Shown one piece after another: positions 6,061 through 11,400 of a stretch of DNA of 11,400 nucleotides (position 1 is its first letter; every line of letters begins with the position of its first letter). Position numbers and translations under genes: made by a program. Source of the DNA: JALYNX01 sp964608055 (GTDB lineage Bacteria > Actinomycetota > Acidimicrobiia > Spongiisociales > ZC4RG35). The stretch covers positions 1 to 11,400 of the forward strand of contig CAZSMJ010000062.1 of the NCBI GenBank assembly GCA_964608055.1, written 5' to 3'. The notes beneath the pieces were generated by a model. That model was not told where the DNA came from. It saw only the letters and a list, made by a program, of their open reading frames with translations, and ran no database searches.

Positions 6061-6068
6061 TCTAACCT
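6061..6068 (+). promoter_or_regulatory. Putative -10 element of the MenJ-like gene (leaderless)
   Basis: TCTAACCT contains TAACCT (TANNNT) and ends 8 nt before the ATG at 6077. The intervening bases CTGACTTC/TC lack a Shine-Dalgarno sequence, which favours leaderless translation. The octamer nearly repeats the rex element on the other strand of the same 81-bp divergent region. Confidence 0.4.
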
Positions 6069-6076
6069 GACTTCTC

Positions 6077-7312
6077 ATGCCCTCTCCCTCCGTGCTCGTC
6101 ATTGGTGGTGGCCCCGCTGGATCGGCCGCCGCCTACTGGCTGGCAAGGGACGGACACGACGTCACCCTGGTCGAGAAGAAGGAGTACCCCCGGGACAAGA
6201 CCTGTGGCGACGGGCTGACTCCAAGGGCGATCCTCCAGCTCCAGGAGATGGGCTTCGACTTCGAGGTCCCCCAGTTCCACACCATCACCGGGCTCCGCTC
6301 CTACGCCGGCGATGACTTTGTCGAGATGGCTTGGCCAGAGCATTCACGTTTCCCGAATTGGGGTGGGGTGATCAGACGGAGTGACCTCGACGCTCAGGTA
6401 GCCAACCTCGCCGCCAAACAAGGAGTCTCCATTCTGGAGAAGACCGAGGGGTTTCCCACGATCGAAGGTGGCTTCCTGTCGGGGGTGACCCTGAAGCACA
6501 ACGGCTCGATCGAGAAGGTGACGCCCCGGGTGACCGTGATCGCAGACGGATCGATGAACCGATTCGGACGTGAACTGGGCACCGAACGGCGGAGGGATTA
6601 TCCGATGGGGCTTGCTGCCCGTGGCTACTACTCGTCGCCGCGTTCCACCGACCCCTTCCTGGAGAGCCAACTCGACATCCGGGACTCGTCGGGGGCGACC
6701 ATGCCTGGTTACGGGTGGGTGTTCCCTCTTGGTGATGGCACTGTCAATGTCGGTGTCGGTCTGCTCTCGACTTTCACCCGCTGGAAGCACGTCAACACCA
6801 CCCACATGATGGCCGACTACGCCGCCACCGCCCCCGCGTACTGGGGGTTGAGCGAGGAGTCCAAGCTGACCAACCCGGTCGGCGGCAAACTGACCATGTC
6901 GTTCTCCAAAGGCCCCCTCGTGGGATCCAACTGGATCACCATCGGCGATGCCGCCGGGGCGATCAACCCCTGGAACGGCGAAGGGATCTCCTACGCCTAT
7001 GAGACCGGCCGGATGGCAGCCGAGCACATCGGAGACGCCTTGACCCGTGACGACCTCGGTCTTCTTCGCCGCTATCCGCAGCATCTCGACGACGAGTACG
7101 GGCTCTACTACAAGACAGCTCGGGTCTTCGTGAAGCTGATCGGCCACCCGTCTGTGATGCGAACCCTGGCCCACACCGGGCTCCGTAGCCGCACGCTGAT
7201 GGAGTGGACCCTCACGGTGATGGCCAACCTCCTCGACGAAGACGACAAACACATGGGGGAGCGGGTCTACGACGCTTTGGCCGGCTTGGCCCGCACGTTG
7301 CCGACTGCCTGA
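6077..7312 (+). CDS. menJ: MenJ-like menaquinone reductase (geranylgeranyl reductase family flavoprotein)
   Basis: This 411-residue FAD enzyme belongs to the geranylgeranyl reductase family. Mycobacterial MenJ, its closest recognisable relative, saturates one isoprene unit of the menaquinone tail. Motifs seen are the dinucleotide-binding G-G-G-P-A-G (10-15), E33 at the end of the second strand, D-K-T-C-G-D-G-L-T-P-R (40-50), V-I-A-D-G-S (154-159), P-G-Y-G-W-V-F-P-L-G (210-219), I-G-D-A-A-G (289-294) and N-P-W-N-G-E-G-I (297-304). These match MenJ more closely than archaeal lipid reductases. The length equals MenJ (about 408). There is no obvious membrane helix, so it is probably peripheral. 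The location between the menaquinol-using bc complex and the menaquinone-reducing Nuo genes supports a quinone substrate. Reduction of another polyprenyl lipid remains possible. It converges on the next gene with a 5-bp gap. Confidence 0.85.
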   Translation: MPSPSVLVIGGGPAGSAAAYWLARDGHDVTLVEKKEYPRDKTCGDGLTPRAILQLQEMGFDFEVPQFHTITGLRSYAGDDFVEMAWPEHSRFPNWGGVIRRSDLDAQVANLAAKQGVSILEKTEGFPTIEGGFLSGVTLKHNGSIEKVTPRVTVIADGSMNRFGRELGTERRRDYPMGLAARGYYSSPRSTDPFLESQLDIRDSSGATMPGYGWVFPLGDGTVNVGVGLLSTFTRWKHVNTTHMMADYAATAPAYWGLSEESKLTNPVGGKLTMSFSKGPLVGSNWITIGDAAGAINPWNGEGISYAYETGRMAAEHIGDALTRDDLGLLRRYPQHLDDEYGLYYKTARVFVKLIGHPSVMRTLAHTGLRSRTLMEWTLTVMANLLDEDDKHMGERVYDALAGLARTLPTA

Positions 7313-7317
7313 ACATC

Positions 7318-8334
7318 TCAGAGGTGCGGCGCCACCTCTTCCGCCAGTTGTTGCATCAACTCGACCTGCTCCTGGTACTCCAACGTCGCGAAATAGCTGC
7401 GAGCCACGAACTCGACCGGTAGCGACGCCTGCTCCCGCACTCCGAGGAGGGTCGCCACGATTTCGTCGCTCGACCCTGCCACGGTGAAACGCCCTTGGAG
7501 CCTGCTGCGTCCATCCTCCGTCAAGTCAGGTGCCGGCGGCGGGGGGTCGGGTCTTCTGGCTGACGCCTCCATGTCCGAGTACTTCCAGGTCATGTGCCAG
7601 ACATGCTCGGCGTAACGCTCCCAAGCCTCGTCGGCGGAACGGCCGGGGAGGATGACCGAGTAGTGGACGATGCGCAGCTCTGATGGATCACGTCCGATCC
7701 GTTCGCACTCGTCCCGGATCCACTGGAGCTGGAGAACCAGCTTGTCGGGGGCGACGTTGGAGAAGATCCCGTCGGCGAGACGGGCGGCGCGTCGGATGGC
7801 TGGCTCGGCACCACCCCCGATCAGGATCGGGATCCGGAACGAAGGGGCTGGCCGCACCGCCAATTCAGGCAGCTGGTAGATGGAGCCCCGGTGATGGAAC
7901 GGTTGTCCGGTCCACGATTGGCGAAGGATGGAGAGGGTCTCCTCCATCGCCGCGCCGCGCTTCTTGATATTGGCGCCGAGCCCCTCGAATTCGATCTCGC
8001 TCCAGCCGAGACCAAGGCCGAGGATGAATCGACCTTCGCTGAGGAGGTCGACTGTGGCCGCGTCCTCGGCGAGCCGGAGAGGATGTTGGAGCGGGGCCAG
8101 GATCACACCGGTGCCGATCTCAATGCTCGAAGTTGCCGCGGCTATGGCCCCGCTGACCACCGCAAGGGATGGCATGTAGCCGTCGTCGACGAAGTGGTGT
8201 TCCGTTGTCCATATCGACGAGAGACCGAGGCTCTCTGCTTCGACCGCCAATCGGATCGTCTCGTCGTAGGCCCTCAACCAATCGATCTCGCCAGGGCGGA
8301 GCTGGGCGCTCAACAATCCGAAGCCGAGACTCAT
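7318..8334 (-). CDS. Luciferase-like (LLM) F420-type flavin-dependent oxidoreductase
   Basis: The 338-residue protein has the bacterial luciferase-like TIM-barrel pattern. It shows T-T-E-H-H-F (43-48), H-P-L-R-L-A-E-D (84-91), the core L-S-E-G-R-F-I-L-G-L-G-L-G-W (98-111), P-I-L-I-G-G-G-A-E-P (169-178) and A-R-L-A-D-G (184-189). Family members use F420 or FMN to oxidise or reduce diverse small molecules. The substrate cannot be read from sequence. A Pro-rich stretch at about 262-270 interrupts the barrel. The gene stands alone on the - strand, between the MenJ-like gene and the nuo operon, and is divergent from nuoA over 116 bp. No direct role in respiration is evident. The start lies in an ATGA overlap with a tiny upstream frame, and only a weak AGGA lies 11 nt upstream. 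Confidence 0.9.
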   Translation of the reverse strand: MSLGFGLLSAQLRPGEIDWLRAYDETIRLAVEAESLGLSSIWTTEHHFVDDGYMPSLAVVSGAIAAATSSIEIGTGVILAPLQHPLRLAEDAATVDLLSEGRFILGLGLGWSEIEFEGLGANIKKRGAAMEETLSILRQSWTGQPFHHRGSIYQLPELAVRPAPSFRIPILIGGGAEPAIRRAARLADGIFSNVAPDKLVLQLQWIRDECERIGRDPSELRIVHYSVILPGRSADEAWERYAEHVWHMTWKYSDMEASARRPDPPPPAPDLTEDGRSRLQGRFTVAGSSDEIVATLLGVREQASLPVEFVARSYFATLEYQEQVELMQQLAEEVAPHL

Positions 8335-8354
8335 CGCGTTTCACGTCCTGACAT
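8331..8354 (-). CDS. Possible 7-codon upstream ORF overlapping the LLM gene start
   Basis: On the - strand an ATG at 8354-8352 opens a frame M-S-G-R-E-T-R whose TGA (8333-8331) overlaps the LLM ATG as ATGA. The ATG lies 7 nt after the putative -10 box TAGGCT, the same spacing as at nuoA. The transcript could therefore be leaderless for this mini-ORF and translate the LLM gene by re-initiation. It is too short to judge by composition. Confidence 0.3.
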   Translation of the reverse strand: MSGRETR

Positions 8355-8361
8355 GCATTCC

Positions 8362-8367
8362 AGCCTA
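8362..8367 (-). promoter_or_regulatory. Putative -10 element of the LLM oxidoreductase gene
   Basis: On the - strand TAGGCT, preceded by TCT, fits TANNNT. It lies 27 nt before the LLM ATG and 7 nt before the upstream mini-ORF. No clear -35 element is seen. Confidence 0.3.
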
Positions 8368-8435
8368 AGACCTATGGGGTGAGGCCCAGTCGGCTTCGGC
8401 GGGGTCGGTGAGATTTATCCCATCACCGGGCTGGT

Positions 8436-8443
8436 TCTAAGCT
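8436..8443 (+). promoter_or_regulatory. Putative -10 element of the nuo operon (leaderless)
   Basis: TCTAAGCT contains TAAGCT (TANNNT) and ends 7 nt before the GTG of nuoA. That spacing puts transcription start at or beside the start codon. No Shine-Dalgarno sequence precedes nuoA. The -35 region (TTATCC at about 8415-8420, 17 bp upstream) is weak. The rest of the 8335-8450 divergent region shows no other feature. Confidence 0.45.
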
Positions 8444-8450
8444 CAGATCC

Positions 8451-8861
8451 GTGACGCTCGCCGACTACCTGCCGATCGGCCTGATGCTCCTTCTGGCCGG
8501 GGGTTTCGTTGTGGTGTCGCTGAATGTCTCCCGTTTCTTCCGGCCCAACAACCCGACGCCCGAGAAGCTCGACCCCTACGAGAGTGGCATCGTTCCCGAG
8601 GTCGAGCCGGTCCAGCGATTCCCGGTGAAGTTCTATCTGGTGGCCATGCTGTTCGTGATCTTCGATGTCGAGATCATCTTTCTCTTCGCATACGCCTCGA
8701 TCTGGGACCGTCTGGGCTGGTACGGAGTGGCGGCGATCTTCATCTTCACCTTCTTCGTCGCTGAGACCCTGGCCTATGTCTGGAAGCGGGGTGCCCTCGA
8801 CTGGAACGTCCATCGGCGGACCCGGTACCTGCCATCCGAATCGTCGGAGGAGGCGGCCTAG
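8451..8861 (+). CDS. nuoA: NADH-quinone oxidoreductase subunit A
   Basis: This 136-residue membrane subunit of complex I lies at the junction between the hydrophilic arm and the proton-pumping arm, close to the quinone site. It has three helices (about 7-27, 61-81 and 92-111). The signature K-L-D-P-Y-E-S-G-I (39-47) lies in the loop after helix 1, and R-F-P-V-K-F-Y-L-V-A-M-L-F-V-I-F-D-V-E runs into helix 2 with conserved D72 and E74. The length is normal. The start is GTG with no ribosome site, consistent with a leaderless message. Its TAG is followed at once by the nuoB ATG. Confidence 0.97.
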   Translation: MTLADYLPIGLMLLLAGGFVVVSLNVSRFFRPNNPTPEKLDPYESGIVPEVEPVQRFPVKFYLVAMLFVIFDVEIIFLFAYASIWDRLGWYGVAAIFIFTFFVAETLAYVWKRGALDWNVHRRTRYLPSESSEEAA

Positions 8862-9329
8862 ATGGCCACCACCGCCCCGGGCAACCTGATGATGACCACC
8901 GTCGACAAGGCGGCGCGCTGGGCGCGGACCAGGTCGATGTTCCCCGCCACGTTCGGGTTGGCCTGCTGTGCCATCGAGATGATGGCCACCGGCGCCGCCC
9001 ACTACGACCTGGCTCGGTTCGGGATGGAGGTGTTCCGCGCCTCGCCCCGCCAGGCCGACCTCATGATCGTTGCCGGCCGGGTGAGTCAGAAGATGGCGCC
9101 TGTCCTTCGTCAGGTCTTCGACCAGATGCCCGACCCGAAGTGGGTGATCTCGATGGGGGCCTGTGCCTCGACCGGAGGCATGTTCAACAATTACGCCTTG
9201 GTCCAGGGTGTCGACCAGGTGGTACCGGTCGACATCTATGTGCCCGGGTGCCCCCCCGGCCCCCAGAGCCTGATGCACGGCATCCTCACCCTTCACGACA
9301 AGATCATGAACGGCGAGATCAACAATTGA
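8862..9329 (+). CDS. nuoB: NADH-quinone oxidoreductase subunit B (N2 iron-sulfur subunit)
   Basis: This 155-residue subunit carries cluster N2, the last [4Fe-4S] centre before quinone. All four family ligands are present: the adjacent C35-C36 in G-L-A-C-C-A-I-E, C101 in M-G-A-C-A-S-T-G-G, and C130 in V-P-G-C-P-P. The basic and aromatic segment around W20-F27 and the A-S-P-R-Q-A-D stretch (60-66) match the quinone-site side of NuoB. It is at the short end of the family because it lacks N- and C-terminal extensions. GGAGGAGG (8846-8853), inside the end of nuoA, lies 8 nt before the ATG, so translation is likely coupled. Confidence 0.98.
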   Translation: MATTAPGNLMMTTVDKAARWARTRSMFPATFGLACCAIEMMATGAAHYDLARFGMEVFRASPRQADLMIVAGRVSQKMAPVLRQVFDQMPDPKWVISMGACASTGGMFNNYALVQGVDQVVPVDIYVPGCPPGPQSLMHGILTLHDKIMNGEINN

Positions 9330-9853
9330 CCGACCAGCCGACGAGCGTCGAGGAGACACCAGCGACGCGTCCCCTTCCCGAGAATCCGGTGCTTCGCACC
9401 CTGTTCGAGGGTGTCGAAGCCGTGGGATGGGAGAGTTCGCTCGGCCAGGACGTGGCCCGGGTGCCCAATGAGTCCTGGGCCCAGTTCGCAGAGGCCGCCA
9501 AGGATGCCGGATTTGAGGTCTGTGTCGATGTCACCGCGGTCGACTGGATGCGGGAGCGCCCGGAGCGTTTCGAGATCGTGGCCAACTTGTTGTCCATGGA
9601 GCACAAGCTCCGGCTGAGGATGACGACCACCGCTGGTCGGATCGACCCGTCGGTGGCGTCGCTGGTCCCGATCTGGCCCGGCGCCAACTTCGCCGAGCGC
9701 GAGGCATACGACATGTTCGGTGTGAACTTCGAGGGCCATCCCGACCTGACCCGGATCTTGATGCCCGACGAATGGGAGGGCCACCCGCTGCGCAAGGACT
9801 TCGGGGTGGGCTCGGTTCCGGTCCAGTTCAAGGAAAGTCACCAGGTGACCTGA
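9326..9853 (+). CDS. nuoC: NADH-quinone oxidoreductase subunit C
   Basis: The 175-residue product is the 30-kDa-type subunit of the peripheral arm of complex I, which packs against NuoD and NuoB. The signature R-E-A-Y-D-M-F-G-V (125-133), H-P-D-L-T-R-I-L-M (138-146) and E-G-H-P-L-R-K-D-F (151-159) is complete. The frame is open upstream to 9140, but that part lies inside nuoB and is a shadow. The chosen TTG (9326) overlaps the nuoB stop as TTGA. No strong ribosome site is present. The next in-frame candidate is GTG at 9389, which would remove 21 poorly conserved residues. The gene is separate from nuoD, not fused as in some bacteria. Confidence 0.94.
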   Translation: MTDQPTSVEETPATRPLPENPVLRTLFEGVEAVGWESSLGQDVARVPNESWAQFAEAAKDAGFEVCVDVTAVDWMRERPERFEIVANLLSMEHKLRLRMTTTAGRIDPSVASLVPIWPGANFAEREAYDMFGVNFEGHPDLTRILMPDEWEGHPLRKDFGVGSVPVQFKESHQVT

Positions 9854-9854
9854 G

Positions 9855-11216
9855 ATGAGCGAGCCGACTCTCGAAACCCCGGAGATCACTGAGGTCCTCG
9901 ATGTCTGGGTCGCGGGCACCGAGGAGCCCGAGTTCAGCCCAACGGACGAGGGGGAACAGGAGATCTCAGATCACGAGTCAGAGGCGCGGCTCGACGAGCA
10001 GTTCGGCCGGGTGGTCGAGGACGACTACGTGTTCGACGACGGGATCGACGAGGGCGAGCGGATGATCCTCAACATGGGGCCGCAGCACCCTTCGACTCAC
10101 GGTGTGCTCAGGCTCCAGATCGAGCTCGAGGGCGAGATCATTCGTCGCACCAAGCCGATCATCGGCTATCTCCACACCGGGATGGAGAAGACCGGGGAGC
10201 AGCTCAACTTCTCCCAGGGTGGGACCAACGTGACCCGGATGGACTACCTGGCGCCGTTCCACAACGAACTGGCCTACTCCCTGGCCGTGGAGCGGTTGCT
10301 CGGGATCGAAGTTCCACCCCGAGCGGCAGCCATCAGGGTCCTCCTCACCGAGCTGAACCGATGCTCATCTCATTTGGTTGCCCTCGCCACCAACGGAATG
10401 GACATCGGTGCGGTGTCGATGATGATCTACGGATTCCGGGAGCGGGAGCAGATCCTGGCCTTCTTCGAGAAGACGACAGGGCTGCGGATGAACCACAACT
10501 TCATCCGACCCGGTGGGGTGGCCGCCGACCTGGCACCGGGTTGGAAGGATGACGTGGCCGAAATACTCGCCGAGCTGCCGAGACGTCTCCAGCAATACGA
10601 CGACCTGCTCAAGGACAACCCGATCTGGCTGGCGCGGACCCGCGACGTGGGAGTCATCTCGACGGAGGAGGCGATTGCCTACGGGATCACCGGGCCACCG
10701 CTGCGCGCGACCGGGGTGGCGTGGGACCTGCGCAAGGCGTTTCCGTACTCAGGGATCGAGAAGTACGAGTTCGACGTGGCGGTCGGACAGCACGGCGACG
10801 TCTACGACCGCTACCGGGTGCGGGTCGATGAGATCCACGAGTCTCTGAAGATCGTGGAACAGGTGATGGACTCGATGCCGATGGGCGATTACCGGGTGGA
10901 CGACCGAAAGGTGACTCCGCCCCCGCGGGCCAGGATCGACGAGTCGATGGAGGCGCTGATCCATCATTTCAAACTGTTCACCGAGGGGTTCAAGGTGCCG
11001 GCGGGGGAGACCTACGTGGCCGTTGAGTCGCCGCGAGGTGAGTTGGGCTGCTATCTCGTCTCTGACGGTGAGGCGCGCCCCTACCGAATCCATACTCGGG
11101 CTCCGTCGTTCGCCAATCTCCAGGCACTCCCGATCGCCATGGCAGACTCGCTGATGGCCGACACTGTGGCCACCATCGCCTCGATGGACCCAGTGATGGG
11201 GGACGTCGACCGCTAA
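9855..11216 (+). CDS. nuoD: NADH-quinone oxidoreductase subunit D
   Basis: This 453-residue, 49-kDa-type subunit forms the quinone pocket of complex I with NuoB and derives from [NiFe]-hydrogenase large subunits. M-G-P-Q-H-P-S-T-H-G (74-83) contains H78 and H82. H82 corresponds to His38 and Y131 in R-M-D-Y-L to Tyr87 of the Thermus subunit; the spacing of 49 is the same, and both line the quinone head-group site. H-T-G-M-E-K (107-112), R-C-S-S-H-L-V-A-L and the C-terminal D-P-V-M-G-D-V-D-R are also typical. Residues 1-68 form an acidic extension, longer than in many homologues. The ATG follows the nuoC TGA after one base, with AGGTGA as ribosome site. No nuoE follows. Confidence 0.97.
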   Translation: MSEPTLETPEITEVLDVWVAGTEEPEFSPTDEGEQEISDHESEARLDEQFGRVVEDDYVFDDGIDEGERMILNMGPQHPSTHGVLRLQIELEGEIIRRTKPIIGYLHTGMEKTGEQLNFSQGGTNVTRMDYLAPFHNELAYSLAVERLLGIEVPPRAAAIRVLLTELNRCSSHLVALATNGMDIGAVSMMIYGFREREQILAFFEKTTGLRMNHNFIRPGGVAADLAPGWKDDVAEILAELPRRLQQYDDLLKDNPIWLARTRDVGVISTEEAIAYGITGPPLRATGVAWDLRKAFPYSGIEKYEFDVAVGQHGDVYDRYRVRVDEIHESLKIVEQVMDSMPMGDYRVDDRKVTPPPRARIDESMEALIHHFKLFTEGFKVPAGETYVAVESPRGELGCYLVSDGEARPYRIHTRAPSFANLQALPIAMADSLMADTVATIASMDPVMGDVDR

Positions 11217-11234
11217 AACCCCTTACCTGAGGTA

Positions 11235-11258
11235 CGTGGCGCCGTATATGGCGCTACG
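11235..11258 (+). terminator. Hairpin after nuoD, probable operon end
   Basis: CGTGGCGCC (11235-11243) pairs with GGCGCTACG (11250-11258) around a 6-nt loop. The one G-U wobble is tolerated only in the + strand transcript, because the - strand would have an A-C mismatch. A second short hairpin, CGACA/TGTCG with loop TGGT, follows at 11260-11273. Just before lies the perfect odd palindrome TACCTGAGGTA (11224-11234). There is no T-run. The position, 18 nt after the nuoD stop and before a convergent gene, fits a terminator. Confidence 0.5.
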
Positions 11259-11279
11259 CCGACATGGTTGTCGTGGAAG

Positions 11280-11400
11280 TCAGGGGGTGAGTGCGAGCTG
11301 CTTCAGCATCGCCGCAGTGTCCCAATACGACAGGATGGAGTCGATCTGGCCGTCAACGAAATCGATACGGAACGCCCCGTTGGTCCGGTACTCGTTACCC
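11280..11400 (-). CDS. C-terminal end of a SnoaL/NTF2-like protein (partial)
   Basis: On the - strand, reading from 11399, 39 codons run to a TGA at 11282-11280. The peptide includes R-I-D-F-V-D-G-Q-I-D and S-Y-W-D-T-A-A-M-L-K-Q-L-A-L. This matches the closing strand and helix of the SnoaL-like/NTF2-like fold, where such proteins end in a W-D...Q-L-G-L-type helix. Members include small cyclases, isomerases and many proteins of unknown role, so no function can be given. The beginning lies outside the window. It converges on nuoD with a 63-bp gap. Confidence 0.7.
   Translation of the reverse strand, partial: GNEYRTNGAFRIDFVDGQIDSILSYWDTAAMLKQLALTP

Noticed and set aside
5996..6076. Rex operator in the rex/MenJ-like divergent region
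   Set aside because: No TTGTGAA/TTCACAA-type palindrome could be found. Only -10-like elements are visible.
8335..8345. TTCACG half-site near the LLM start considered as a Rex site
   Set aside because: There is no matching inverted half-site at the proper spacing.
9140..9325. Upstream extension of the nuoC frame inside nuoB
   Set aside because: The conserved NuoC core begins well after 9326, and this stretch overlaps the conserved C130 region of nuoB. The open frame is incidental.

Overview
The window is high-GC bacterial DNA, densely coding and mostly on the + strand, and it is devoted to menaquinone-based respiration. The combination of Rex, a MenJ-like menaquinone reductase, an F420-type luciferase-family oxidoreductase, frequent TTG/GTG starts and apparently leaderless promoters suggests a high-GC Gram-positive. 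My best guess is a deep-branching actinobacterium of the Acidimicrobiia type. This is inference, because no rRNA or species marker is present.

Region 1 (1-5359) is a quinol:cytochrome c oxidoreductase operon. It opens with the last codons of an unidentified gene. Then come a b6-type cytochrome b (four helices, four heme histidines, plus the cysteine that carries heme ci in b6f-type complexes), a subunit-IV-type protein with a ~200-residue Glu/Pro-rich arm, a Tat-type Rieske protein, a two-heme membrane cytochrome c with a ~330-residue insert holding two Ca-binding-like repeats, and an unidentified three-helix membrane protein. Several neighbours overlap by ATGA, so they are probably translationally coupled. 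The split cytochrome b differs from the fused QcrB of most characterised Actinobacteria.

Region 2 (5360-8334) holds regulators and redox enzymes. A hairpin lies between the bc operon and convergent rex, the NADH/NAD+-sensing repressor. Rex is divergent from a MenJ-like flavoprotein expected to reduce the isoprenoid tail of menaquinone. That gene converges on a luciferase-like (LLM) oxidoreductase on the - strand.

Region 3 (8335-11216) is nuoA-nuoB-nuoC-nuoD, the start of a type I NADH dehydrogenase operon. It stops after nuoD: two hairpins follow, and then the 3' end of a convergent SnoaL/NTF2-like gene. The remaining nuo genes must lie elsewhere if complex I is complete.

Together the genes cover NADH oxidation into menaquinone (Nuo), menaquinone tail modification (MenJ-like), menaquinol oxidation (bc complex) and redox-sensing control (Rex). 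Three of the four transcription-unit starts visible here carry an octamer of form TCTAA(C/G)NT 7-9 nt before the start codon, with no Shine-Dalgarno sequence. The fourth has a related TAGGCT box 7 nt before a 7-codon upstream ORF that overlaps the LLM start.
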